Shown one piece after another: positions 53,579 to 63,058 of a stretch of DNA of 64,000 nucleotides. The stretch lies in the NCBI GenBank assembly GCA_024233595.1, contig JACKPK010000010.1:1-64000 (forward strand). Direction: 5' to 3'. Position numbers and translations under genes: made by a program. The notes below the pieces were generated by a model. It saw nothing but the letters and a program-made list of their open reading frames with translations, ran no database searches and was not told the origin of the DNA. This DNA is from Deltaproteobacteria bacterium (GTDB lineage: Bacteria > UBA10199 > JADGCS01). Numbering within the stretch: position 1 is the first letter of the stretch; each line of letters opens with the position of its first letter.

Positions 53579-55027
53579 TCAAAGTTCCGATTTCAGAAAA
53601 GTAAAGAGTTCAATGGGATCCATTTGAGTATAGCTCATCCAGGCTAAGTCGTAGGTGTTAATTTTAGCGCCACCATTTAAAACTCTTTTAAACTCTGTCT
53701 TAAGCGTAGAAGGGGCTTTTAACGCTGCAGCAGCAGAATATGCGGCGACTAAATATGAGATAGAGTAGTAGGCTTTGCGAAAAAACTGAGGGATAACCAC
53801 CCATAGGTTTTTTAAATATTCTTTATTGGAAAAATCTTTGCCCCAAAAAATCTCTAAATGTTTTAAAAAGTTATCGTTAATATCTTTTGAAAGTGATTGT
53901 GGATTGTAAAGATCGTTTTCGAAACAGATAAAGAGGCTGTTCCAAAATATTTTCTGCCACCATCTCTGTATGATAAAATCAGAATCAATACCAAGCTGCT
54001 TGTAACAGATTAATTCAGAAATATGAGAAATGGTTTCCGAAACAGTTGTTGATGCTTGTGTATTTAAAAAAGAATTATTTTTTGATGATTCTATAAAATG
54101 CAATGCGTGTCCGATTTCGTGAGCAAGATTTAAGTAAGAGCTCAAAGTTTCGTCATAGTGAACAGAAATCACAGGCCTGATCTTTGTTCCTAAAAAGTAG
54201 CAAAATGCTCCTGGTCGTTTGCTACTTGAGGGGGCGGTATGAATTGATTTTTCATTGAATAAGCGTTCGATTTCAGATTGGTACATGGTATCTATTTGGC
54301 CAAATGCAGACAAAATATTTTCTTTAGCCTCATTTAATGAAATTTTTTTAGAGCTGCTCACAGGTGCAGCAAAAACATTTTCCGCACAATTTTCAGTTCT
54401 TGCATAATTGCTTATTAAATCTTTTGCCTGTGTTTTGATTGTGTCGATTAAATGACTGATGAATTCAGGAGGTATACTTTCTGTTTCTAAAATCAAATTG
54501 CTTAAGTTGTTGTTGGTGTTGCTCAAGCGTTCTTGCAGGATGGCTTTGTAAATGCTTTCAAACTCTTGACTCACTTTGTTTAAACTCTTTGCTAAGCCTT
54601 GTAAGGCTATTTTTCGCAATTTTTGATCAGGTAATCTGTAAACCATGTTAAAACGAGAAATTGGAAAACTCTGGTTGAAGATTTTAAAGTTGGTGGCGGC
54701 AAAAAGATTTTCGTATTGTTTGATAAGAGAATGTTCTTTTTCTGAAAAAATAATTTTGTTTTTAATGAGGTAGTTAGTGCGAAAAGTTTTTATATCGATA
54801 TTTGTTGTTTGTGAATTATTAATGAAGGATTGTAGATGTTTTGATCTTGCGAGCTGATTGTGTTTTCTGTCTTTGTTTTTAAGATCCAGCCACGCTTTTT
54901 TCTTTTGACTGTTTTTTATATCAAAAAGATATTTGATCTCTGCCTTTGATATATTGGTGTAAGCAGACTCGAAGCGATGATTGAGCTCTTGAAATTGAAC
55001 GGCAGTCATGTCTTCGTTTAATTTCAT
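53579..55027 (-). CDS. M3-family oligoendopeptidase (PepF-like)
   Basis: 482 residues from the ATG at 55027, which overlaps the stop of the MFS gene by four bases. The zinc site HExxH is in NLAHEIGHALHF, with the third ligand Glu about 25 residues later in TVSETISHISEL. The closing YTQMDPIELFTFL block is near the C-terminus. M3 peptidases cut short peptides in the cytoplasm. It is shorter and more divergent than usual PepF (about 600 residues). The bicupin-MFS-peptidase order suggests a small biosynthetic or resistance unit, but this is inference. Confidence 0.8.
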   Translation of the reverse strand: MKLNEDMTAVQFQELNHRFESAYTNISKAEIKYLFDIKNSQKKKAWLDLKNKDRKHNQLARSKHLQSFINNSQTTNIDIKTFRTNYLIKNKIIFSEKEHSLIKQYENLFAATNFKIFNQSFPISRFNMVYRLPDQKLRKIALQGLAKSLNKVSQEFESIYKAILQERLSNTNNNLSNLILETESIPPEFISHLIDTIKTQAKDLISNYARTENCAENVFAAPVSSSKKISLNEAKENILSAFGQIDTMYQSEIERLFNEKSIHTAPSSSKRPGAFCYFLGTKIRPVISVHYDETLSSYLNLAHEIGHALHFIESSKNNSFLNTQASTTVSETISHISELICYKQLGIDSDFIIQRWWQKIFWNSLFICFENDLYNPQSLSKDINDNFLKHLEIFWGKDFSNKEYLKNLWVVIPQFFRKAYYSISYLVAAYSAAAALKAPSTLKTEFKRVLNGGAKINTYDLAWMSYTQMDPIELFTFLKSEL

Positions 55028-56235
55028 TTTGTTGCTCCAACAGGGATCAATTGCTTTGCTCTTGCAAAGAAAATAACGAATCCAAAAAGAAAGATCCCTA
55101 GTCCAGGAATCCAGCAAAGACTTTGTGGGTTTTGTAATGATTGCGCCCAAGCCACCATCAAGCCGGCGATTGGCAATGTGCTCTGATTGATCAGAGTCAT
55201 GATTGAAACTGTTTGCCCGAGTTTTTGTTTTGCAATGATTTCGCCTCTTTTGGTTCTAAAATACACGCCGATAAACAATGTGCTTGCTATTGAAAGCGCA
55301 AAAAGCCCCGAGAAACCAATGAATGTTTTAGTGAACGAGATAGAGAATGAGGAAAGGGCTAAAACAAAATAGGCAAAACGGCTCACATTGAGAAGGCTGA
55401 AACGACGAACAAGATAAGGATGAATTGATAAAGCAAAAGCTCCTGCTAATCCGGCGCTTAAGGTTATGATGCTAAAATATTGATCAGGCAGATTGAAGTT
55501 TCCGGTAACAACACCGGCAGCAGCTGCTTCAACGATTCCCGCAAGTAGGTTGTTGCACATTGCCATTAGACAAAATACCAAAAGAACAGGTTTTGATTTG
55601 AGTTCTTTTAAGGCATTTTTAAAACTCAGCGAAAATTTTATGTGCTCAGCGTGGTTTTGTTGCTCAGATTGTTTTTTTAAGATTTGTCGAATTAAGAAAA
55701 AATTGAATAAGTAAAAAATGGCTGAAAGACCCAGCATATTATGTAGTGATAAGAAGTAAGTTAAGACAATGGCAAACAGGGGACCAATGATCATAGAGAA
55801 TTGATCAATTCTTAAGAATTTTGATTGTCTGTTTGCTAGTTCTTCTCCAGAAAAGCGATGAGATATGAGTGTTTCGATTGCAAGAATTGTTTGTCCATTG
55901 CCAAGTGATGTGATGGATCCGTACAATCCCAGAAATAAAGCAGAGGGAACATGTCCCGAAAGATAGACTAAAAAGACAATGATGGAGGCCAAGGCTTTTG
56001 TTAAGTCTGCTAGTAAAATGGCAAAGCGACTACCAAAGCGATCGATCAAATGGCCAGTGAAAGGAAGAGTCAAAACGCGGGGAAGCCATTCTATAAAATA
56101 AGCTAACCCCGCGTCTTTGAAACTACCAGAAATTTTAAATACCAAAAGCGGAATGGCAAACATCAAAAGTTGGTCACCAATTAGCACACTAAATAATCCC
56201 AAATTCAGCATCGAAAATTTCTTTTGTTCAATCAT
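55024..56235 (-). CDS. MFS transporter
   Basis: 403 residues with about 12 membrane helices. The cytoplasmic loop between helices 2 and 3 has the motif A-like GHLIDRFGSRFAIL. The overall layout resembles the MFS_3 drug/metabolite exporters. The substrate is unknown. It lies between the bicupin gene (14 bases upstream) and the peptidase gene (four-base overlap). Confidence 0.85.
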   Translation of the reverse strand: MIEQKKFSMLNLGLFSVLIGDQLLMFAIPLLVFKISGSFKDAGLAYFIEWLPRVLTLPFTGHLIDRFGSRFAILLADLTKALASIIVFLVYLSGHVPSALFLGLYGSITSLGNGQTILAIETLISHRFSGEELANRQSKFLRIDQFSMIIGPLFAIVLTYFLSLHNMLGLSAIFYLFNFFLIRQILKKQSEQQNHAEHIKFSLSFKNALKELKSKPVLLVFCLMAMCNNLLAGIVEAAAAGVVTGNFNLPDQYFSIITLSAGLAGAFALSIHPYLVRRFSLLNVSRFAYFVLALSSFSISFTKTFIGFSGLFALSIASTLFIGVYFRTKRGEIIAKQKLGQTVSIMTLINQSTLPIAGLMVAWAQSLQNPQSLCWIPGLGIFLFGFVIFFARAKQLIPVGATK

Positions 56236-56249
56236 GACATTCCCTCGTG

Positions 56250-57586
56250 TTAAACGATTTCTTCTACTTCAGACATTTGATTTTCAGCTCTTCTGCGCAA
56301 AACAATCCGGAATTCTGTTTTTGTTTTTGGGTCAATGAAAGTCTGTGACCGAGGAGCAGAGTAATCAGATTTTTTCATCATAAGAGCTTTTTGCTCAGTT
56401 GCTGATTTAATGTAGTAGTCGTCTATTGTAGGTATGGTGTTAATTTTATAAACAGGGTAATTCATGCAATCGATTGGCCAGTCGATGACATCATGACCTG
56501 GTCTATAATTTTGCCGATCATCCATAAAATGAAAAGGTCGGTTGAGTGTGTAAACACCTTCCATCCCTCTTAAGGCATGCGCGACTCCTTGAGGAATGAC
56601 AAGTTCTTTAAAACTTGAAACTTCCAGAACGAGTTCTTCTTTTTTATGAAGGGTTTTTGATCCTTCTCGGCAATCAACTAAGGTTAAGTGAATTTTTTTA
56701 CCCGGTCGACCCAAGAAGGTTAGTCTGTCTTCTTGGCCCAAGTGAATGCCGTAGGAGTCATGGTTATAACTTTGGTGGCCATGCTCAACTACGTAAAACG
56801 GTGATTTACGGATTAAAGGCAAAACTGCGCTATCAGGTCCTGTTGCCACCTTAAGATGATCTTGCCAAAACACCCCTTCAATGGATCCTAGCTTTTCTAT
56901 TTTTTTAGCTTCGTTTGAAACAGGATCAACTTTTTTTCTCATCAACAGTGAATGGGTTTTGTTATTAGCATCCGTAAAATTGAATTGCTCCGGAAAACCC
57001 GCTGTTATGTTTGGCAATATCTTTTCTTGGAAGGCTGCTAATCTAGAGTAAACAAGCTCAGAGGCCTGATGAGGGTTGGGTTCTACCACAGGGAGTTTTT
57101 TTGATCCAATGGGAACATTGATGATGTCGTTTTCTAGTTTCCAAAGCGAATTGGGATCAAAAATTTTGTCAGGCTCTGGAAGGTAGAGATTGAATTCATT
57201 GATGGTGTCGATGTTTTCTAAATTATAAAATGTGTGCGCAATACCAGCAGGAATCACAAGGGTCCTTCTTGAGCTTGGCGTGAATTCAATTTCTAGTTGT
57301 TCGTGAAGAGTTGGTGAGCCTTTGCGACAATCAATGAAAGAAGCTTTGATTTTTGAGTTATGTCTCCAAAAAGGTGAGCTGGTCTTCTGTCCTAAATGAA
57401 TCCTGTAATGTCAAGATTCGAATTTTTTGTTCCGTGGTGAACAATATTTAGTTCGATTTGTTGGGAATGGCACAACAAATGAATCAGGTTGCTCATTATT
57501 CATTCTCAACGTGATTTCCAGTGTAGTCCCGCGATAGAAAGTTCAGTCGTCTCCAAGTGCGGTTTCAGTTGATTGGCACATTTCAT
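56250..57586 (-). pseudogene. Tandem cupin (RmlC/WxcM-like) protein with frameshifts near its start
   Basis: Two copies of one sugar-epimerase-like cupin domain. The second, intact one has VVEHGHQSYNHDSYGIHLGQE, LVDCREGSKTLH and LVIPQGVAHALRG. The first shows FIDCRKGSPTLHE and LVIPAGIAHTFYN, and its start can be traced across frames: LSIAGLHW, NNEQPDSFVVPF, IVHHGTKNSN and then IHLGQKTSS, each matching the second copy in order. The real start is probably the ATG at 57584-57586 behind GAAGGAGAT. At least three frame changes lie between 57400 and 57515, one at an AAA run. The intact frame begins near 57405. RmlC-like cupins change deoxysugar nucleotides. Confidence 0.75.
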
Positions 57587-57635
57587 TTTTATCTCCTTCT
57601 GCCCTCGGGCAAAACTAATTTAGTTGGTCTATTTG

Positions 57636-57665
57636 CAAAAAAGGGCGAGAGAAAAACTCTCGCCC
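57636..57665 (-). terminator. Terminator after the 57672 small gene
   Basis: GGGCGAGAG / CTCTCGCCC with a five-base loop, followed on the minus strand by TTTTTT. It separates the small gene from the bicupin operon. Confidence 0.9.
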
Positions 57666-57671
57666 TCTATT

Positions 57672-57959
57672 TTAGCTTTGAGCTTCGCTTGTTCCCAAAA
57701 CTTCAATTTCGTAACCCGCTGCGCGTGCTGACGAAATCAAAGATTCAAGATCTTTTGCGTTTAAAGCATCAAAACCTTCTAGGGCGCTTGCACACTTGAT
57801 AGCTGCTAAAAAAGACAAGCTATCGTATTTGGCAGAATCGCCATGGCTTTCTGCGAGCAAAACGCTGGAAGCAATGGTTCTGTTTTCTAAAGAGGTTTCT
57901 TTGTTGCCGAAAGTTTGTGGTGACTCATAGAGGTCTGAGAGCATTTGATTGATATTCAT
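57672..57959 (-). CDS. Small hypothetical protein with strong expression signals
   Basis: 95 residues. The ATG at 57959 follows AAAAGGAGAAAACC; 54 upstream codons in frame are ignored because they lack a ribosome binding site. The protein is soluble and mostly helical, with SLSFLAAIKCASALEGFDAL in the middle and an end AGYEIEVLG. No family is recognised. A strong terminator follows directly. Confidence 0.6.
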   Translation of the reverse strand: MNINQMLSDLYESPQTFGNKETSLENRTIASSVLLAESHGDSAKYDSLSFLAAIKCASALEGFDALNAKDLESLISSARAAGYEIEVLGTSEAQS

Positions 57960-58220
57960 GGTTTTCTCCTTTTGATTTTTGGTTGTGAGTTGAACACAGA
58001 TTTTTTCTGTGTTTGAAATTTTAAGGAGCAACAAGAATGCCAGTTCTGTTTTTATAATTTTGTCTTTATGTCTTGAGTGTTTAGCTGGACTGTTGCCTAA
58101 AAAGCTAAAAAGTCTGTTCATAATTCTAGATTTTTGGACGTTGTGTTTTGGACAAAGCTGTCTTTTTTTTGATATTTTTATGTTTTTTGTGGCAGAAGGC
58201 GTTGGACTCTGGAGAGATTT
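57960..58220. other. Divergent intergenic region
   Basis: Lies between the small minus-strand gene and the methyltransferase gene. AT-rich with no repeat or RNA gene recognised. GGAGAG just before 58221 serves as ribosome binding site. Confidence 0.4.
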
Positions 58221-58781
58221 ATGGCAGATTTATACGTAGCGTTGGTTCATCATCCCATCCTTAATAAAGGAGGGCAGGTGGTCACCACATCAGTGACCAA
58301 TTTCGATCTTCACGATTTGGCTCGTAATTGCCGTACTTTTGATGTGAAGAAGCTTTTTATTGTGACCCCCTCGGAGCCGCAGCTTGCCATGGTCGATTAC
58401 ATCAAAGAATACTGGCATGATGGCTGGGGAGCCTCTTATAACCCGGACCGCAAGCAAGCTTTTGATATCCTTCAGGGTGCTCCCAGCGTTGAAAACACCA
58501 CATTGACAATCAAAGAACTCAGTGGTACAAGCCCCGTTCTTGTCGCGACCACAGCTAAAAAGCACGAAAAATCAGTGGCTTACACTGGTGTTCGTGAGCT
58601 GTTAAAAGGGCAAAAACCAGTTCTGCTCATTTTTGGGACAGGGCATGGTCTGACGGAAGAGTTTTTAAATTCCACAGACCAAATATTAGACCCCATTTAT
58701 GGTGCAAGTGATTACAATCACCTGCCTGTAAGGAGTGCGGTGGCCATCATTTTAGATCGCCTGCGTTCTCAATGGGATTAA
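58221..58781 (+). CDS. PF09936-type SAM-dependent RNA methyltransferase
   Basis: 186 residues, SPOUT-like. N-terminal block YVALVHHPILNKGGQVVTTS, then NFDLHDLARNCRTFDV. The C-terminal knot region has LLIFGTGHGLTEEF and the closing NHLPVRSAVAIILDRL. This family is usually encoded between trmD and rplS in deltaproteobacteria, and rplS indeed follows here, but rpsP, rimM and trmD are absent. The RNA target is unknown. Confidence 0.85.
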   Translation: MADLYVALVHHPILNKGGQVVTTSVTNFDLHDLARNCRTFDVKKLFIVTPSEPQLAMVDYIKEYWHDGWGASYNPDRKQAFDILQGAPSVENTTLTIKELSGTSPVLVATTAKKHEKSVAYTGVRELLKGQKPVLLIFGTGHGLTEEFLNSTDQILDPIYGASDYNHLPVRSAVAIILDRLRSQWD

Positions 58782-58865
58782 AGATTTTAAGAATCATTTT
58801 TTTAAGGCAGAGAAGACTTTTGTGAAGATAGGCTTCACGATTCTTTTGCTTCCTGGGCCGTTGTT

Positions 58866-59339
58866 ATGAATGCGATTGATTGGGTAAACCAAAAGTACAA
58901 CAAGAAAAACAATTTTCCACATTTCAAAGCTGGCGATAGCGTTCGCGTGCACGTGAAAATCAAAGAAGGCGACAAAGAGCGTGTTCAGGTTTACGAAGGT
59001 GTTGTGATCGGTATCCACCGCAAAGGCAGTGGCTCTTCTTTCACTGTTCGTAAAGTTTCTTACGGCACAGGTGTAGAGCGTATTTTCCCATTCAGCTGCC
59101 CAGCGGTTGAAAAAATCGAAGTCACCAACGTTGGTAAAGTTCGTCGTGGTAAAATTTACTACCTTCGTGACTTGGCTGGTAAGAAAGCTCGTATTGCTTC
59201 TGTTGACAAACTTGGTTTGGCTAAACGTGAAGAAATCGACGCGGCTCGTGCTGCTGAGTTTGCAGAAGCAGCCGAAGCCGATGCAACAGAAGCTTCAGCA
59301 GAACAAGCTGATGCAGCTCCAGCTGAAAACAAAGAATAA
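58866..59339 (+). CDS. rplS: 50S ribosomal protein L19
   Basis: 157 residues. The first 115 match L19: [41 protein letters not shown] and [19 protein letters not shown]19 sits at the 30S-50S interface. A 35-residue tail rich in Ala and Glu ([17 protein letters not shown]) follows, an extension not needed in most bacteria. A terminator follows. Confidence 0.97.
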   Translation: MNAIDWVNQKYNKKNNFPHFKAGDSVRVHVKIKEGDKERVQVYEGVVIGIHRKGSGSSFTVRKVSYGTGVERIFPFSCPAVEKIEVTNVGKVRRGKIYYLRDLAGKKARIASVDKLGLAKREEIDAARAAEFAEAAEADATEASAEQADAAPAENKE

Positions 59340-59368
59340 AAATTTAGGCTTAATCAGCTTTTATAAAA

Positions 59369-59400
59369 GGCCGGTTGTTTTTTGCAGCCGGCCTTTTTTT
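59369..59400 (+). terminator. Terminator after rplS
   Basis: GGCCGG / CCGGCC stem extended by three more pairs, then seven T. Confidence 0.9.
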
Positions 59401-59459
59401 ATGTGTTCATTCCCGAATCATTATTGGCGCGATTTGAATTTGTGAAGTAAGGCCACTTC

Positions 59460-60059
59460 ATGGATTTACTCGCTATCGAAAAAAAACATTGGGATCATTA
59501 CGAACACATTGCTGGCATAGATGAAGCCGGTCGCGGTGCCTGGGCTGGTCCTGTGTGCGCTGCTGCGGTCATCTTAAAAAAGAACATTGGGCTTCCTGGT
59601 GTTGACGATTCAAAAAAACTCACTCCTAAAAAACGCGAAGCACTTTTTGATCTGATCACTTCGCAAGCTTTAAGTTATGGAGTCGCTTTGGTTCCAGCAG
59701 AAGAGATTGATCAAATCAACATTTTGCAAGCCACCAAAAAAGCCATGCTCATGGCTGTGGCACAATTGAATCCCCAGCCGGGTTTGTTGCTCATTGATGG
59801 CAACGCGGGCTTGGACACTAAAATACCATTTGAAACCGTAATTGATGGCGATGCCCTGAGCCAAAGCATTGCCGCGGCTTCCATTATTGCCAAGGTGACT
59901 CGTGATCGTCTGATGATTGAATTGGGTGCGCAAATTCCTGGTTATGGTTTTGAAAAGCACAAAGGCTACGGGACTAAAATTCATCGTGAGGCCATGAAGC
60001 AACATGGTGTTCATGCTCTTCATCGTAAAAGTTACGCGCCTGTGCGTGAACTTTTGTAA
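59460..60059 (+). CDS. rnhB: Ribonuclease HII
   Basis: 199 residues. Removes RNA from RNA-DNA hybrids and single ribonucleotides from DNA. The metal site is formed by D and E in GIDEAGRGAWAGPV, D in LLLIDGNAG and D in SIIAKVTRDRLM. The C-terminal GYGTKIHREAMKQHGVHALHR block is typical. Length fits. It lies behind rplS as in many proteobacteria, but after a terminator. GTAAGG lies upstream of the ATG. Confidence 0.96.
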   Translation: MDLLAIEKKHWDHYEHIAGIDEAGRGAWAGPVCAAAVILKKNIGLPGVDDSKKLTPKKREALFDLITSQALSYGVALVPAEEIDQINILQATKKAMLMAVAQLNPQPGLLLIDGNAGLDTKIPFETVIDGDALSQSIAAASIIAKVTRDRLMIELGAQIPGYGFEKHKGYGTKIHREAMKQHGVHALHRKSYAPVRELL

Positions 60060-60060
60060 A

Positions 60061-60996
60061 TTACAAATACACAACAAAGGTCCAGGCCATGTGCACAAGA
60101 TTGTCTTTTTGCAGCAAATGGCTTGGTGGTCTTGAGAAGGGCGCTGAGGTGCGGATGGTTCTGAGCGCTTCGTTATCGTATGGCGTGATGCCGGAGCTGC
60201 GCAGCATTTTGACTTCTTTGAGATTACCGTTTGAGTCCACACTGACGCCCCAGACAACAGCAATTTGGCCACGTGATATCTGGTGAATGACAGGCCGGAG
60301 CACAGGAACAGGGTTGAACGCAAAACGAAATTTTTGTCGCAATTCGACAAAAAAGCCAACGTTGGGATTGGCTAAGGTGTTTAGGTAAGTGCGATCACCA
60401 ACTTGGTAATTGCGAAGATAGTCATCGGTGTAACCACCAACAGGTGAACCTATGCTGCTTTTGAATGTGGGAGCGGGTTGTTGCTGTGCGTTTTGAAATA
60501 GCTTGGCGTATTGCTGTTTTTCTTTTTGTTGTTGATCGTTTCGGATCATTTTTAAACGGTCACGAATATCCTGCGGTTCTTGTTGCTGCGCTGATTGCTG
60601 TGCTTTGTTGTCTGGCATTTGTTTTTGCGCGGCTTGTTGCGAAGATGGAGGAGCCCCAAATTGTTGGTTGGCTTTAGAAAAACGCCGTGAGACAGTTTCT
60701 TGTTTGACGCTGGAATTGTACAAAGCTTGCGCCGAAGCTTTTTGCGGCTTTTTTTGAACTTTGGGTTTGGCAATGTCGGCAATTTGTTGCGGGAAATTCA
60801 TTTCCTGTAAATTCACCATGACCGGTTTCTGCTTGGCTTGATTCAAAGCCAGCTGCTGGGCGCTTTGGTTTTCGAAGGAATGAAACAAAAAGAAATACAC
60901 CAATGGCAAGTGAATGAACAAGATGCTCAATAACAAAGCAATGAGAAAGCCATTTTTAAGCTTGTTGTTGTCTTGGTTTTTGAGTGGCGCAAACAT
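60061..60996 (-). CDS. TonB-like energy transducer (AgmX/PglI-type C-terminus)
   Basis: 311 residues from the ATG at 60996; the frame is open 15 codons upstream. One membrane helix (about residues 16-34) anchors the protein. Residues 40-210 are rich in Gln, Ala and Lys, as in TonB spacers. The C-terminal domain is TonB/TolA-like: GQIAVVWGVSVDSNGNLKEV, then NEALRTIRTSAPFSRPP and a final MAWTFVVYL. ExbB/ExbD genes are not nearby, so its partner motor is elsewhere. It converges with rnhB. Confidence 0.75.
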   Translation of the reverse strand: MFAPLKNQDNNKLKNGFLIALLLSILFIHLPLVYFFLFHSFENQSAQQLALNQAKQKPVMVNLQEMNFPQQIADIAKPKVQKKPQKASAQALYNSSVKQETVSRRFSKANQQFGAPPSSQQAAQKQMPDNKAQQSAQQQEPQDIRDRLKMIRNDQQQKEKQQYAKLFQNAQQQPAPTFKSSIGSPVGGYTDDYLRNYQVGDRTYLNTLANPNVGFFVELRQKFRFAFNPVPVLRPVIHQISRGQIAVVWGVSVDSNGNLKEVKMLRSSGITPYDNEALRTIRTSAPFSRPPSHLLQKDNLVHMAWTFVVYL

Positions 60997-61093
60997 GGGT
61001 ATTCTTTCTATTAATAGGGCTCTAACAGAGTGGTTGAGCAAAACAAGTCTGTTTTAGGTTGGCCTTTAATAATGAAAACGCTAGGTTAGCTGT

Positions 61094-62935
61094 GTGGAAC
61101 AGAATGAATTGTTAAAAGAGCTAGAAAGCAAAGCCCGTCTTTTTCCGCGGTCTCCTGGCGTTTATCTTATGAAAGATAAACGCGGGCGCATTATTTATGT
61201 GGGGAAAGCCAAAAACATCAGGGCACGTTTGCGTCAGTATTTTACACTGAAGGATTCACGTTACCACATTCAGTTTTTAATGAATCGTTTGGCGGACCTG
61301 GATTTTTTACAAACCAGTAACGAGAAAGAAGCCTTACTTTTAGAAAACTCTCTGATTAAAAAGCATAAGCCAAAGTACAATCTGTTTTTAAAAGACGATA
61401 AGACTTATCAAGGGCTTAAAATTACTTTGAGGGATGAGTTTCCAAGGTTAACGACAACGCGTCGTAAAAAGAAAGATGGCGCCGAGTATTTTGGCCCTTT
61501 CACAAGTGCAGACAATCTTTACCGTGTTAAGGAATTCATTGATGAGCACTTTCAATTGCGTACCTGTTCTGATCATGAATTTAAAAACCGCACACGGCCT
61601 TGTTTGGAGTATCAGATTCATCGGTGTTCGGCCCCCTGTGTTGATTACGTTTCCAAACAACAATACCAAGATCAAATCCAAGCGGTTCGGCATTTTTTGC
61701 ATGGGCGCAATCACGATTTAAAAAAAGTGGTCGAACAAAAGATGCAGCAGGCCGCGGACAAGGAAGACTACGAACAAGCAGCCAAGTGGCGTGATTTATT
61801 AACAAGCATGTCGACCGTTCTGGAAGGACAAAATGTCACTCATCTTTCTTTTGATTTTGTCGATGTGCTGGCCATGGAGCGGCGCGACGATAAAATTGGT
61901 TTGGCTGTGCTCATGGTGCGCGAAGGTCAATTGATTGATTCTCGTTATCACGTCTTTTTGAGCTTAGAAGAAGATGATGCTTTTCTCGAAAACTTTTTGG
62001 CGCAATATTATTCGGAGCAAGCCTTTATTCCGGGTGAGATCTTGCTGCCTTTTGCTTTAGAAAACGCAGAGGTGATAGAACAATTGTTGAGCGAGCGTGC
62101 CGGAAAACGTTGTCATTTGCGTGTGCCCAAGCGTGGCGAAAAGCGAGATCTACTCAAGATGGCGGCGCAAAATCTGAACAGCCATTTTCTTAAAAAAGAC
62201 AAACAAGAAAAAGACCAAGAAGAAATTCTAAGCAATTTGCAGAGCAAACTGCACATGGATCGTTTGCCGGAGCGCATAGAGTGTTTCGATATCTCTAATA
62301 TTTCCGGAAAATTTGCTGTGGCCAGTATGGTGGTGTTTAAAAATGCTGAATCCGATAGCCAAAGCTACCGACGGTTTAAAATCAAAAGTAAAGACACGCC
62401 TGATGACTACGCAATGATGCGTGAGGCTTTGTCGCGACGCTTTCATCGCAAAACAGATGCCTGGCAATGGCCTGATCTTTTGCTTTTGGATGGTGGCAAG
62501 GGACAGCTCAACATGGCGATTCAAGTTTTAGAAGAGCTCAATGTTGTGGGGGTGAATTTGGCCAGCATTGCCAAAGGTGCTGGAGCAGGGGCGCGCGCCA
62601 AAGGTCTTTGGGATGCCAAAAAAGAAGAAGAGATTTTTTTGCCCAACCGAAAAAATCCAGCGTCACTCAGACGAGGCAGTTCTGAACTCATGCTTTTGCA
62701 ACAGGTGCGCGATGAAGCTCATCGTTTTGCGATCACCTATCACCGAAAACTTCGCGAAGACAAAGCCAAGCAATCGGCCTTGCAATCTGTGTCAGGAATT
62801 GGTCCCAAAAAGAGCGCGGCTTTGATCAAAATGTTTGGCTCGCTCAAAAAATTGGCCGAGGCAAGCGATGCCGAATTGCAGCAAAAAGCCAAATTGAGCC
62901 CAGAACAAATCCGACAGATTCGAGATTTGTCCTAG
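61094..62935 (+). CDS. uvrC: Excinuclease ABC subunit C
   Basis: 613 residues from a GTG. UvrC makes both cuts in nucleotide excision repair. The GIY-YIG domain is at the start (PGVYLMKDKRGRIIYVGKA), and the cysteine cluster reads CLEYQIHRCSAPC. The UvrB-binding helix pair is at MQQAADKEDYEQAAKWRDLL, the RNase H-like nuclease begins ECFDISNISG, and the end has helix-hairpin-helix SVSGIGPKKSAALIKMFG. Length is normal. No ribosome binding site is evident before the GTG. Confidence 0.95.
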   Translation: MEQNELLKELESKARLFPRSPGVYLMKDKRGRIIYVGKAKNIRARLRQYFTLKDSRYHIQFLMNRLADLDFLQTSNEKEALLLENSLIKKHKPKYNLFLKDDKTYQGLKITLRDEFPRLTTTRRKKKDGAEYFGPFTSADNLYRVKEFIDEHFQLRTCSDHEFKNRTRPCLEYQIHRCSAPCVDYVSKQQYQDQIQAVRHFLHGRNHDLKKVVEQKMQQAADKEDYEQAAKWRDLLTSMSTVLEGQNVTHLSFDFVDVLAMERRDDKIGLAVLMVREGQLIDSRYHVFLSLEEDDAFLENFLAQYYSEQAFIPGEILLPFALENAEVIEQLLSERAGKRCHLRVPKRGEKRDLLKMAAQNLNSHFLKKDKQEKDQEEILSNLQSKLHMDRLPERIECFDISNISGKFAVASMVVFKNAESDSQSYRRFKIKSKDTPDDYAMMREALSRRFHRKTDAWQWPDLLLLDGGKGQLNMAIQVLEELNVVGVNLASIAKGAGAGARAKGLWDAKKEEEIFLPNRKNPASLRRGSSELMLLQQVRDEAHRFAITYHRKLREDKAKQSALQSVSGIGPKKSAALIKMFGSLKKLAEASDAELQQKAKLSPEQIRQIRDLS

Positions 62936-63058
62936 CAAAGGCTTAAAAAGACTCGCTTTGCGAGCAGGCTAAGAATTTGTGTATTTTCTTGTGTAAAGGC
63001 CTGTATTTAGATAAGCTATTATTATCACGTCGTTTTTTGGCGTAAGCGAGCTTTTTAA

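Noticed and set aside
57506..57586. A 26-codon ORF with a strong ribosome binding site just before the bicupin gene, resembling a modified-peptide precursor.
   Set aside because: Its end (LSIAGLHW) and the following sequence in other frames align in order with the second cupin domain (GSIEGVFW onwards), so it is the frameshifted N-terminus of the bicupin protein.
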